Assembly (NCBI RefSeq): GCF_000189635.1
Contig: NW_002476439.1
Location: forward strand, 119,056-183,055
Source: Tetrahymena thermophila SB210
Taxonomy: Eukaryota > Ciliophora > Oligohymenophorea > Hymenostomatida > Tetrahymenidae
Direction: 5' to 3'
Length of the DNA stretch: 64,000 nucleotides
Positions 48,301 to 60,306 of the stretch are shown piece by piece (the stretch's first letter is position 1; each line of letters opens with the position of its first letter). The notes below the pieces were generated by a model. That model did no database searches. It had not been told where the DNA came from and saw nothing but the letters and a program-made list of their open reading frames with translations. The position numbers and the translations under genes were made by a program.

Positions 48301-51219
48301 ACTAAATTGGTATCTTCCTCATTAACCTTTAGTATGTACTCATACTTTAATTTTCATTTAAACTTGGAATCTCTATCTACATTGTCTAATAAGCGGGAGA
48401 TTTCTGGTTAAATGAAGAACTAGTCTCCATACAGCCATCATCATTTAATTAATTTTATGTAGGAAAAATTGTTTCTTTTGAATTAACATTTTATTAATTG
48501 CATTGTACTTCTTAATGTCCATTATTCTTTAAGGATACAGTATCTTAATTATAAAATATCTAATTAAAATTGCCATTAAAAACCTGTGTGGTTTAGCTTT
48601 AATTAAATTCGTCACTATTTGGGAGATAAATATTTAATGAATGGATTTGATTTATTTGCTGATTCATGTAATTTTAATATATTTACGTATCCATAAAATT
48701 TTAATTTAATTAGTAATTCATGATATTTTAATTTATTCGCTGACCTATGTAGTTTTAATTTATTGGCTGATCTAAATTTTAATTTATTTACATAAAATTT
48801 TAATTTACTTACAACTATTTGCAAATGTCTTATTAATTTTATTAGTATGATAAGGAGTTTTTATTTATGAGTTAATCAGTATTTTATTATATTGTGTGAT
48901 TATTATTAAACTAAAAATTAAATTAACCATTCTAAGATTGCATTTATTAATTCTCTATGGGTATAAAAATCCCTTTTTATTGCATCGAATAGTCATTCTG
49001 ATTAAATTTCCCAAAAGTAGCAAATTGTGGAAAATCAAATTTTTTATCTGAAAAATTTTCATATTCTTCTTCATTAGGATCAATTTTTTAATTACATATT
49101 TCAAATTAATTTATTTATATTTAATTTAGATTTTCGAATATATTGGAATCTTTTTTTTAATGTTTTTCCATTCTGCTTAATTTTTTTTTATGTTATTTCA
49201 TTTAATTTGGCTATTCTTAATTGTTTGTATTTGCCTCTAATTATCGCTCAGTAAATTTTTGCCTATATATCGCTATCTTAATATAATCCTTTATTAAAGA
49301 AAGAGGACTTGATAAAAATTAATTTGATTATTCCTTTATGTGCTTGACGTATAAAAAACAAGGGTGAAAATTAAAATCTGTTTATTTGTATGAAATATAT
49401 TTGGAATAATTTATTAATTATCCTAGAGCTATCAATGTTTTTCGAATAGAATCTTAAATTTAAAGACTGTATTCAAAATAAATTTTCATAGTTTACAGAG
49501 CATTTTGATTTTTTTATGTTTTTGTTAGCACCTTCTATTTTATGTTATTTTTTAGATCTAGTAAATGGCTTAACTAACTAATTTTTTAATTGTAACAATC
49601 ATAGCTTGTCTTTAATTATCTAATAATATAGCTAATAAGCAACTTATCCCTTGATATTTCCTTTAACTTTTGTACTATATAAGCTAAAACATATGTCTTG
49701 AGTACCACTTTTTAATTGACATCTTCACTAAATGAAAAATCATACTCAAATACCATAATATCTATTTTAATACTTTTCAAAAAAGGAAAGATACATCTCT
49801 CCATCAAATGAATAAATTCAGCTGAAGAAACTTTGACATTCTCAAAGTCTTTGTTCTTCCTTAAATACACATTATACACTTTAAAATTTTGTATATTTTT
49901 CTCATTTTAATTCTTTAGAGTATTACTAAAAATTGGCTAACTCTTAAATGAGAGGTTACTTGCATACTAATTTTACTATTTAGCTTGGCTCAATTTCATA
50001 CTTTATGATTTGCTAAATAAATTACTATTTTCAATATTTAAAAAATCATTTTCACTCACACTACTGCAGCTCCCGAAAGCATTCTACTCATTTTGTTTTT
50101 GTTGAATGTTCTTTTGTATTATCGAAGAGTTTTAAAACTGCTTTTCTTCTATATCTAAAATATGAATAATAGTTATCTTAAAATTGTACCTAAAAAACAA
50201 TCTTTTGTAATATTTTTCAAAGCTCTTAGGCAGTGTTTAGCCGATAGTGATAAGTACGAAGTTAAGTTACACTTATTGTGTGTCTAACGCCTATTTGCAA
50301 TTTAAGTAAATTGCTAATTAAGAAAGAGTAGGATAATCCATTTTTTTCTACTCATTTTACAATTCTTCTACAAAAAATATGGAGTTGTCATTGTCAAGAT
50401 TTTACATCTTATCAAAGCAATTTGAAATATTCTTTATTTAGCTCTTCAGCGCTACTTTCTTCTAATAAAAGTATTTATCTCCATAAACCTCTCTCGCCCA
50501 TTCTGCTTGAGGTTCAATAAATTCTCTCACATCATCTAAAATCTTCTCCTCTGCTTCAGAAATAGGGATATTGTGCTCTTTTAGACTCAAGTTAATTTGT
50601 CTATTTTAAAATAAAAGATAAATATTTTAGTCACCTTCACAATTAAATGTTTTTTAATATATTTAGATTCTAATTCTCCCTCCGTTCATCATTTTTTTGC
50701 TTATATTAATTCATTTTCCTTTCTCATAAAAAAAAACACTCACCAAAGCATAATATCTAAAATTTACTTTGCGTATTTATTTTGCCTCATAAAGACATCT
50801 TAGAATTTCAAAACAGTTCTCTACAAAAAGCGATAGCTCCTGCTGAGTTCGTCTAATGAAATATTTATTTAAGGTCTTTGCTTAAAAACCTATTAATCAC
50901 GACTCTCTTTCTGATTCTTAGTAGGATTTGGTATTTCTTTAAGCCACTTATCATAAGGGCAATCATTAATCTCATTCTAATGCAATCTTTACAATGTATT
51001 TAATCTATTATCAATATGTTAAATGGCACAGCTTTAAGCTGGATTTAAAAGCTCTTTAGACGCTTATTCTACATGGAAGCTTATTTCTTTTGTGTTTTTA
51101 TTTTATGCGCTCCTTTATTACAAATTTAAGAAGCTGTTTCTCATAGAATTTTGCAAATCTAAGTCTTAACATTCCTTATTATCTTGTTAAATGCTGATCT
51201 ATTTTGATACTTTAGACAT
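45378..51219 (-). CDS. very large Gln/Asn-rich protein, 1823 aa
   Basis: Three exons on the minus strand: 51219-50768, 50600-47733 and 47529-45378. They sum to 5472 nt, 1824 codons, ending with TGA at 45380-45378. The protein opens MSKVSKQISIQQDN. Residues ~150-330 look globular (EAEEKILDDVREFIEPQAEW, LPKSFEKYYKRLFFRYNF). Near residue 540 is GQLINYSKYISYKQTDFNF, which faintly recalls the region after the histidine box of sensor kinases, but no N or G boxes were seen. Residues ~740-800 hold degenerate INQN repeats, ~1140-1180 a coiled coil (VSELEKKIEEI), and ~1250-1500 long Gln runs using CAA, TAA and TAG. The C-terminal ~300 residues are again globular (FRGRFGASAFYFNNKIYIF). The function is unknown. 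Confidence 0.75.
48650..48830 (-). repeat. in-frame degenerate ~10-12-residue repeats (INQN type)
   Basis: On the minus strand successive segments read QVNQNFM, QINQNLD, PINQNYI, RINQNIM, QLNQNFM, QIYQNYM and QINQ. At the DNA level the word 'ttttaattta' recurs at roughly 30-36-base spacing. It is a coding minisatellite inside the large Gln/Asn-rich gene and would be prone to length change between strains. Confidence 0.65.
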
Positions 51220-52639
51220 CTAATTAATTTCAAATTAAAAATATTTTATTATACTATACAAATTATAATGAAATCCTTTGAAATTTTTAACAAAAACTGT
51301 TTAAAAACTTCAACCTTAATTAAATTCCTAAGAATTAAAGCTATTTAATTTACTCTCAATCACTCTACTTTTGTTTTTTCTTTTATCTAATTAATAGACG
51401 TCAAATTTAAATATTTTTATTCTTGAGTATTTTTATTTATCCCAAATAAAATATTATTTTCGTTTTTATTCCCTCATTTTTTTTTTAAGTCCAATTTGTA
51501 ATCTTTTTGTTTTCATTCTTTTCAATTTGAGTTTTTTTAATTAGCTTAATATTTTTTAAAAATAAAAAAGATATATTTAATTTGTTAGCTTTTATTTTGA
51601 AATCTAAGTATAATTAAAAATATTTTATTTTTTAATCAAAAATTGCAATTTTTAAAACTTGGTAAAATGATGAAATTATTTTAGAATTAAGCTTATTTTT
51701 TTGTTAGTTATCACTGGAACATTTTAGTTGATTTAGCTTATTTATTTCTGATTTCATAATTTTTGAAAATGCTACTTCCAATATCAAGCAATTTTATTTT
51801 TTTAAAATAAATCAGACATTTTAAAATTTTTTCTTAAAATTAAATAATTACCAATTCAAATTTTTATTTTAAATTTAAAAGTAAATTAATTTCAGAGTAT
51901 TAATTCTAATACTCATCATAATATTAATCTATAATCAACACTAATTACATAAATAACAAATAAAAATAACTAATAAAGCCTTTTGAACTAAAACTTAGAT
52001 AAAATTAAACAAAAAAATAATTCATAGAAAAATACAAACAGGAGCTTAAATTGTGACAAAGTAGGGGGGAAAATTCCTTTTGCCTCCATAACTTATGTAT
52101 TTATGCCCCTACTAACTCTTTTCATTAGGATATTTATTTAGATACTCCCTGCTCCTTACATGACAGTGGTATATTAATTAATAAGATAAATTTAGAAGAA
52201 GAAAAAATTACTTGATAATTAATTATAAAATAGTTAATTATGTTGCAAAATAAATAAATAGGGGTTAGCATTTATTAAATAAGAAATAATATTAACTAAA
52301 TTCATAAAAATATATTAATGATTATGCTTGTTAGTCCTAAAGAAAGCAGCTAATTTATGCTATGTTTTTATCAATTCAATATTAAAAGTAAAATGGCATC
52401 AAGATTTATAGTGATATAATGGTTCATTCATGTTCATGCTCATCAAATAAATCAAGCATAAGATGAATTCCCATACACCATAAGCCAATTTTATTTATTT
52501 ATGCATTCATTCAATTAAGAATTAACTCTATAGGTTTATGTGGAAAATTTATAGTATTAAATTTTCTCTTTAAAATGAATGAAATCTTTAAAAATTAAAG
52601 AATGTGAATTTGATTTTAAAATGAATGAGATTTCTTTAA
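51220..52639. other. intergenic region upstream of the large minus-strand gene
   Basis: AT-rich with no clear frame; it presumably contains the promoter of the minus-strand gene starting at 51219. It holds a G-rich island with an inverted repeat at 52060-52113. Confidence 0.45.
52060..52113. other. G-tract island with 8-base inverted repeat
   Basis: Arms agtagggg (52060-52067) and cccctact (52106-52113) enclose a ~38-base loop that contains 'ttttgcctcc'. G and C runs are rare in this window. Another G/C-rich island lies at about 53540-53700. The role is unknown. Confidence 0.4.
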
Positions 52640-52985
52640 TTATAATGATTTTTAGAAAAATTATATCACTCATTTATTATTTTAGACAAATAATATATGC
52701 AATAAATATTTTAAAATTAAAATTTAGAGGGATTTAAGTCAAAAAAATAAATTGAGTTCATAAAAGTATGTTAGACATACACATTTGTAGATATTTAAAT
52801 AAAAATAATTCAAATAATAATGTAAATCAACATCAAACAGCAACTAAAAATATAATACATGAGTTTTTTCTTTTTTTTAAATTAGAGATAATAGAACTCG
52901 TTTCGTGCCTACTTGATTATGAGAATTCAAATATAGCCTTCAAGTAATAAAAATTTACTTCTTACTTTCTATTTGTAAGGACTAG
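52640..52985 (-). repeat. duplicated 3' flank of the GTPase gene
   Basis: It aligns with about 54320-54610, just past the stop of the intact GTPase gene. Shared runs include 'catttattattttagacaaa', 'ttgagttcat.aaagtatg', 'aataataatgtaaatcaaca' and 'caatagaactc.tttcgtg'. This shows that the pseudogene next to it arose by duplication of a segment that included 3' flanking DNA. Confidence 0.7.
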
Positions 52986-53490
52986 CCAAATACCAACCGC
53001 TATTGTCAAAACTCCCGAAACAACTATGGCTACATCAAGTAAAACCTCACTATCAAATGCACACATATTTAAATCGATATTTATATCTATATTTTATTAT
53101 AAGTAGCCTGGTAGTTAAGTTCATAGCGTTTCATCTTATGGCGCACTTTAAAATCTTTCATAGTCAAATAAAACTAAGTCTGTATTTTCATCAAGACTTT
53201 AAATAAAATATTAAATTCCAATAGTATGTTTGATCCAGAGTAAGAATGGAAAATGCAATAAGATTTTTTCAGGAATTAGATGCTATAAGTTTAATCATAG
53301 CTAACTTCCCATGCCTAATCTCTCTGATATCTGTCTTTATTTTGATTTTTCTGAGTAGCATTTACTAATAAAAGTGAAAGAAGATGTCTATCTTAAAACT
53401 AAGATCCTTCCCTTGATTTTCTATAGAGCATCTTAAATTAATATCATACTATTAGTAGAATCTAGTAACCCAGTTATTAGAATAATATAT
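52985..53490 (-). pseudogene. degraded, internally deleted copy of the P-loop GTPase gene
   Basis: On the minus strand, 53490-53130 aligns with the first ~120 codons of the intact gene at 54623-56848, and 53100-52985 aligns with its membrane segments. About 300 codons between them are missing. The P-loop region (about 53303-53335) has lost the GxxxxGKS pattern, the G3 region reads DYERF in place of DCEGF, and the start codon region is altered. It cannot make a working GTPase. The block 'gtcaaataaaa' to 'tcatcaagactt' is still nearly identical to the parent, so the decay is partial. Confidence 0.75.
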
Positions 53491-54319
53491 GATTTTTATA
53501 TTCTAATTCGTAAAGAAAAGAAAAATACATATTTAACCCTTTGAGCAGGGGGTATTTATGCAAAAAAAAACCATGAAGGTGAACGAGTAAAGACATTTTT
53601 ATAAACACTGTCTGAAAAACTTTTTTACGTTAAGATAGGGGCTACCCTCTTTCACCTCCTATATCCTCACGGTCATAACCCTCAATGCTTGGAGGAAGCT
53701 TTACTGATACAGATTTTTGTTTTTTAAACTTTATATAGAGTCAAAAATTGTAAAATGATTTTCTAAAAAATTCGGGATTAGCTAAAATGAGAAAATAAGA
53801 TGAAATTGCTTAATTTAAAAATGGTTTATGTAATTTATTTTAAAATTATTTTGGAGAGAAAAAATTAGCAAGAATGATTAACTTGACTTTTTTAAAAAAA
53901 TTAAGTCTTAAAAAATTATTGCTAGAGGACATTTTTCCTATTATATAATGGGTTAACAAAAATTATTGCAACTTATAATAAGGCGCAAATCACTTTAAAA
54001 ACCTCTCCCAAAGAAAAAAATAGAAGGGAATTCCATTTTAAGTCACCCGTTAGAACTAGTTTTTAAGATATCAAGTCTGTTGATTAGAAATTCTACTTAG
54101 GAAATGAGTAAGTGGCTTGTATAATTAATTAATTGCTTAAAAAGAAAAGAAAAAATAAATCAATTATCTCTAATAGATAATATGAACATATAAAAGTTGA
54201 AAACATCAATAAAATGACTGAGTTTTATAAAATAAATATTGATTGATTAAAGATAATAAATATTGATAATGAAAAAAGCTAAAAAACAAAAAGTTTTAAC
54301 TTATTTTATATTATATAAT
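53491..54319. other. spacer between GTPase pseudogene and intact gene
   Basis: A mixture of AT-rich DNA and an unusually G/C-rich stretch at about 53540-53700 ('ttgagcagggggtatttatg', 'acctcctatatcctcacggt'). No coding frame was recognised. Confidence 0.45.
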
Positions 54320-54610
54320 GTATTTTTAGACAAATGATATCATTCATTTATTATTTTAGACAAATAATATGCTATGAGTATTTTAAAATTAAATTTAGAG
54401 AGGTATTTTAGGGTCTAAAAATGGATTGAGTTCATGAAAGTATGCTAGATATAAACATAGATATTAAATAAAACAAATTTAAATAATAATGTAAATCAAC
54501 ATCAAATAACAATAAAAAAATAATCCAAAAGTTTTGAAAAAAGTATAGACAATAGAACTCTTTTCGTGGTTTACTTTGTTAGGAGGCCTTAATGAGGTTG
54601 TTGCTAGCAT
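54320..54610 (-). repeat. 3' flank of the GTPase gene, parent copy
   Basis: The counterpart of 52640-52985. It contains two direct 'catttattattttagacaaa'-like words in a row at its start, so it also has a small internal duplication. Confidence 0.65.
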
Positions 54611-54622
54611 CCTAGGCAATAA

Positions 54623-56848
54623 TCAACTCCTAATTTCGGTATTTAATAACTGATCCTAGAATTCAAAATAGTTTTTAATACCTTCTGGGGTAATCAAATT
54701 ATCTGTTTAAAGAAGCTCAATTGGGAAAAAGAAAGAAAATATTATGCTATAGAAGATATCAGAGACAGAGAGCTTAAGTAGAAGTAAAGAGGAGACGATA
54801 TTGATGAGATTTTGATCATTTACTCTTGAATTTGCACATTTCTCTATAATTCTCTGTGATTTACTAGTGATTTAAGTATTTGTAACCTTGTGACTCTACA
54901 AATTAAACTATCCAGCTATATTTTTGCCTTTAGTGGCATTCTTTTCTTCATTTGTAAAGCGAATGTTGAGCACATCAATAATTATTTGCTTGATTTCCTA
55001 TTAGTTATTGATTTCTGGTAGTCTGCTGGCAATTTATGCAATTTCATCAAGAGCTAATTTTGCAAGTTTTGCTTGTTAGTTTTGTTTCGTTTTATCATCT
55101 TCTTAAATCCATTTAATATTTTTTTCCTTAAGGGATTTACTGATTAAATTGAAATAGAATAAAGGAATCATCAAATCAGTTTATCTGCGAGTATATCTGC
55201 CAAAAATAGTACTTGATTGATCACTGTCTACCATTGAAGCTGTAATTATATGTTAAAGAATAAGCGAGTTATCACTAAGTTCACAACTTTATTAGCAACC
55301 CAAATGAAGCTAATTTAAGCTAGAGATTAATCCACTTCTAAGTACTTTCTTCCAGCAACTAATTTTTTTTTCGTTGTCTATGTGTTTCCTGAATAGCCAA
55401 ATTCCAGCCAACATTGACAAAATACCAGAAACAACGAATCCAGCAATTCCAAATAGCGCTACTCCTCTCGTTCCTACTACAAATGTCGAATTCTCAGCGA
55501 TTAAGGCGCCAAACATTCCACTCACCACTGCCGAACCACCAATTGCATACATACCTAAACCTATATATTTGCCTGAAATTTTATCAGATCTATCCTGAAA
55601 GTTAAATTCAATAGGCTTCATACCTTCTAACTCAGTGTATTACTTTACCAATTCATCAGAGACACTATCATTTTATTCATTTTTATTTATTTTTAAGATT
55701 TCAGTAAGTCCTTAAGCAAATTATTTCCTCCATTATTTTTCTAACTCTTTTATTTTGCTTGCAAACTTGCTCTTTGTATTAAATTGTTTTGCTTAGGAAA
55801 TAATCTAGAAGATAGAAATGGAGGAGTATTTACCTTTTGGAATACAATTTAACAATTCCTTTATTTCTTATTCTAAAATTGGTTGTTGTTCTTTATTCAT
55901 TTTATTGACTTATTCAATTACATAGTTCTTTTAATGTAACTGAAGATTGATGATCTCTGCAAAATGCTTTTTTTCACTGAGCCCTCTACTTTTGAGGATC
56001 TACACACTGCCAATTAATACTTCATAAAGGCTTCTACAACTTTAATCCCTGTTAAAGCTTTCTGTATTTTAGTGGATTGAAGAAAATTTCATTTATTTGA
56101 TATCTTCACATATTCCACGAAGCTAAGCTAGTGACTCTTAATCAATTTCTATGAGATATTTTCTGTTTTTATAATCGTTTTCATAATCAATCTTTTTAAA
56201 TTTAGAAATAAAATAAGATTTTTAGAAAATTGGATAATGCTTGCTTTTTGTTGCATTTAGGTTTCCTTGCTTGTTTAATAGTTCAATGAAGTTAGATAGG
56301 ATTCCCTTTTTTTTCAAGTAATTACGATCTTATTTATGACGATCTTCAATATCAACAGCCTCTAGAAATTTAATAAAAGGCTTCTTCACTCTTTCGTCAG
56401 TTGAAATATATATAGTGATAGTTGACAAACGAGCGATTTATGCTATCAGGAGATAAAGCTTATCAATATAGTTTTCAGATAAATCTTATTAGGCATTCTC
56501 AAATCCTTCACAGTCAAATAAAATTAAATCTGTATTTTCATCAAGACTTGTAATAAAATATTAAATTCCAATTGTTCCATTGCTTGATCCAGCGTAAGAA
56601 TGGAAAATATTATAAGGCTTTTTCGTGAATTATGATGTGATAAGTTCAATAATTGATGACTTCCCATTACCAGTTTCTCCGACAACTGTCACTATTTTGA
56701 TTTTCTTAGTAGCATTTACTAATAAATGTGAAATAAGGTATCCATCTTTAAAACTAATATCTTTCCCATCATTTACTAGAGAGCATAACTCCCTTACATG
56801 AATATCATCCTCTTAGTAGAATGTGATGGAATGATTAGAATTTCCCAT
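54623..56848 (-). CDS. membrane-anchored P-loop GTPase, 741 aa
   Basis: A single intron-less frame of 742 codons, with ATG at 56848-56846 and TGA at 54625-54623. It begins MGNSNHS, a possible N-myristoylation signal. The GTPase domain shows G1 G57-E-T-G-N-G62-K63-S64-S65, a candidate G2 Thr92 (GTIGI) and G3 D112-C-E-G115-F. G4 is not obvious. A helical region follows (~230-410), then a hairpin of two hydrophobic segments at ~425-445 and ~455-480 (GGSAVVSGMFGALIA; GFVVSGILSMLAGIWLF), then another helical region. A G domain plus membrane hairpin recalls atlastin/GBP- or AIG1-like GTPases that act on membranes; which of these is not clear. A decayed duplicate lies 1.1 kb away. Confidence 0.8.
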
Positions 56849-58165
56849 TTAAGCTCTTTTTTTTTTTTGGAGGGAATTTACTTTTTTATTTAGGTTTTTT
56901 ATTATTTAGATTATAATGATTAATAAATCAATTTGGTTTTAAATGACTAAATTTGATAGTCTCAGAATAAGATAAATCACTTGGGTATGCTGAAAAAAAT
57001 TTTTTAGGTAGGTTTATTAGAATATTTAGTAAAAATCTTTATTCTAACAACTTTTAAATTATTGATGAAAGCAAGCAAATTATTAAGTTTATGAATATTA
57101 GATGTTAGAATATGACATGATTTTTCTATTTCAATTCACAAGGAAAAAAAAAAAAATATTTACAGAAAACACTTTTATTCAAAAATCTTTTAACATTTTT
57201 GAGCACTAATATTACATACCAAAAGAATTTTTATCTAAAAAGAATGATTAACAAGTATGAATGAAAGTAATAAAGTTTTAGAAGTAATACTAGGTTTGAG
57301 TTTGGATGTATTGATATCGCAATTGAAAATATAGTCCTCTTTCTCTATCTTGTTGCCCAATTTAAACAGGGCCTGAAATTTTACACAGATGAATTGTATC
57401 TTGCTCTTTACTCTGGTGTAATATTATGTCTGGATTTGTATTGTAGATGGCCTTTGTCTGTAAAATTTATGTGGATTGTGAGGAGAAACATGAAAAACTT
57501 CTCATTTTGAGGGTTATCCTTATAATTTTTCTCCAGACGGAATTATTCTTGGTTGATATAAGGAGTTATTTTGGCAGAACAGTAGTAGGAGTGTCATTTA
57601 TTCAATAATTGCCTTATTTTTAGGTATACTTTGTTAATGAATGAGACCTTATGGTATTTAGAAAAGTTTATTATTGAGTGATCTAAGTTGAATAATAAAT
57701 AAACGAAGTAATTAACACATTAAATTTAATAATAATATTTAATAATCTTGAACTTAATATTTTAAAAATGTTTAAAGATTCTAAAACCTTTTATAAAAAA
57801 GGGGTTATTTTTAAAAGTTTATTAATATTGATTGATCTAAATATAAAATAGTTAATAAATAAATAAATCAATCAATCTATTTAATTACAATAGACACCAA
57901 AAAATAATTAATGATATAGAGAAGATTTATAAATAATTTACATTTTTATTAAGGTTTTAATTGAAATGAATAATTTAGATTTTATCAGAAATAAATTTAT
58001 AAATAAATATAAACAAATATTGATAGTGACGCTAATATAAAATAATAAAGAGTGTCTCCATCAGTCAATTGCTTTAAATGGCTCTTTCTGTTTTATAAAA
58101 ATTATAATCAAATATTAAAAAATAGCTTTTATAGAACTGAATAATTAACTATAGAATTACTTGAA
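56849..58165. other. divergent intergenic region
   Basis: It lies between the start of the minus-strand GTPase and the start of the plus-strand vWA gene, so it holds both promoters. Most is AT-rich, with a poly-T/poly-A run near 56865. The piece 57260-57600 looks coding-like (see separate entry). Confidence 0.5.
57260..57600. other. coding-like fragment, possible gene remnant
   Basis: It is richer in G and C than its surroundings and open on both strands with ciliate codons. Minus-strand reading gives segments such as GPVQIGQQDRERGLYFQ and NTNPDIILHQSKEQD; plus-strand reading gives KQGLKFYTDELYLALYSG. No start, splice sites or known domain could be settled. It could be a relic exon or a small unannotated gene. 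Confidence 0.25.
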
Positions 58166-60306
58166 ATGAACTCAGCTAACGCATTCTGTTATGTGCCTAA
58201 GAACTCAGAAGACAAAAAGATTTATAAAAATTAGGTCAATCAGAAGATTACATCTAATATCATTGAGATTAACTTCTCAAATCTGAAGAAACTTTAAAAA
58301 AACTATGTTTAATAGACTCCAAATTTTTGCATCAGTTGCCAGGCATCTCTAAATCACTTGTCTATAGTCAAATAAAGAGATGGATAAACAGTTTGGTAGT
58401 GCGAATTTTGCGACTATGTAAATCCTCTCAATGTTCCATATAACAATAATTTGATTCCAAAAGAGAAAGATGTCTTCTTCATGCTTGAAAAAAGCAATCA
58501 AGTAAAAATTATCATTTTTATTTTATAAACTAAAATTCATTTTTACCAAAAAAAACTTTTAATTAATTAAAATAATTTTTAATATAAAAACAAAAGAAAA
58601 ACAAAGTTTAATAATAAGAAGAAGAATAAAAATAATCAAAGTAATAAGAATACTCTATGAACATAGAAAACGATCAAGATGCAGATTTAAATGACCAAAG
58701 AACAATTATTTTTTGCTTAGATAATTCAGGATCAATGAGTAGTGGCACTGTCTTCAAAGATTAAGATGGTGAAAGTAGATACATGTCTCGTAAAGCATGC
58801 GTTGAAAAAGCTATCCATTCTTAAATTCTTGAAATGTAGAAAAAATATCCTAACAGAAAAGTAGGAATAGTTCTGTTTTCTAAAGATGTCACTATTTTAG
58901 GTAAATTAATTAATTAAATCAATAAATTTATTTGACATTTCCAATTATAAATTTCTAAAACCGCAAAACCTAATTAAAAAATAGACTTTAAATGAGTTAA
59001 AAATATTTCAATAAAAATAATTTTAAAAATAAATATTTCAAAAATTAAAAAAAAAGAGTTTTTAGATAATTTAAAATATTTTTTGATTTAAATTTATTAA
59101 AAACAAAAAAAATTAAATTGATTTTTTAGAAAAAAGAAAATTAATTTTATTTCATAGAAAAAATAAAAATGTAAATAAAATTTTAATGATATTTTAATGC
59201 ATTAAATTATTTTAGGTGATTGTCAATCAGCTCCTGTTTCTATTTCTAAAGAAGGATAATTTGACAAGTTATTTGAATTAGGCTAGAATCACTATGAAAA
59301 TTTATTTAAAAACAATGTTAGTTAGGTTAATAACATGCCTCAGAAATACAAGGAAATTAGGACTAATGGCTCAACTGCTCTAGGACCTGGTTTAGCTGTT
59401 AGTTTAGGATTGGCCTCTTAGAGTCCTTAAAGTGGATCAAGCATTATTTTATGCACTGATGGACTTGCTAATGAAGGAATTGGCTAATTAGAAGATAAAA
59501 AAGATTATGAAACTTATGAAAAAATGGGTTAATTGGCTAAATCATTAGGAATTTTAATTCATACAATTACTATGAGAGGTAATGAAAGTGATGTTAGAGT
59601 ACTTGGTAAGCTATCTGATACTACTGGAGGTAGAACTTCTAGAGTAGGACCTGCTGATTTTAATTCTAATTTTGTTGAATTGGTTTCAAGCGATCTTGTT
59701 GCTACTAAAGTAGAAATTGTTGTACAACTTCATGAAGGATTAGTCATGATAGAAGGAAGTCCACATACTGATTTAGGAAATGCTACAGAGAACTCAAGCA
59801 TTACTTATTAATATGCTGTAAAAGATAATTATGATTTCAAAGGTAGAAATTCTATTCCTATTCAAAGCAAAATCTTCTTCTCAACCTTGCAAGGTGATAA
59901 AATGGTCAGAATTATCACTCAAGAGCAGAAAATAACATATGAATATTAGCAAGCAGTCTAAGAAGTTTAAGTAAATTTATTCTATTTTTATGATTTAAAA
60001 TAATTAATTTTCAATAAAAATTAATAGATAAATATTTTATCTAAACACGCTAATAAAGTAAATGCCTAGCAAGCTTTGTTTGGTTCTGCTCCATAAGCTC
60101 AATAATAATAAGCTCTTTGGGGTAACTTTATAAAAAATCAAGTTTAACCAGATAACTTCTCATAATAAGCTCAGTATAATGTTCACTGCTAATAACAATA
60201 AAAGCTAGATAAAGCCATTAACAAAAAAATAGCTCATATTGAAAAAAATGATGATAACAAATAAGAGCTTGATGATGTTGACTAAGAATGCTTTGACATG
60301 TTCTGA
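58166..60306 (+). CDS. zinc-finger plus von Willebrand A-domain protein, 557 aa
   Basis: Four exons: 58166-58501, 58597-58900, 59216-59970 and 60028-60306. They sum to 1674 nt, 558 codons, ending at TGA 60304-60306. A Sec23/Sec24-like zinc finger comes first: C55-x2-C58-x20-C79-x2-C82 with WQCEFC. A Gln/Glu linker follows, then a vWA domain with the metal-binding MIDAS motif D154-N-S156-G-S158 and the later T (NGSTALGPGL) and D (CTDGLAN) elements. The domain continues to ~residue 330, after which a beta-rich region and a Gln/Asn-rich tail (QKQLDKAINKK...LDDVDQE) follow. It has no signal peptide, so it is intracellular. A role in metal-dependent protein binding, possibly in vesicle coats, is an inference from the finger. 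Confidence 0.85.

Noticed and set aside
55374-55605. Two plus-strand frames of 63-74 codons
   Set aside because: They are antisense to the membrane-hairpin region of the minus-strand GTPase.
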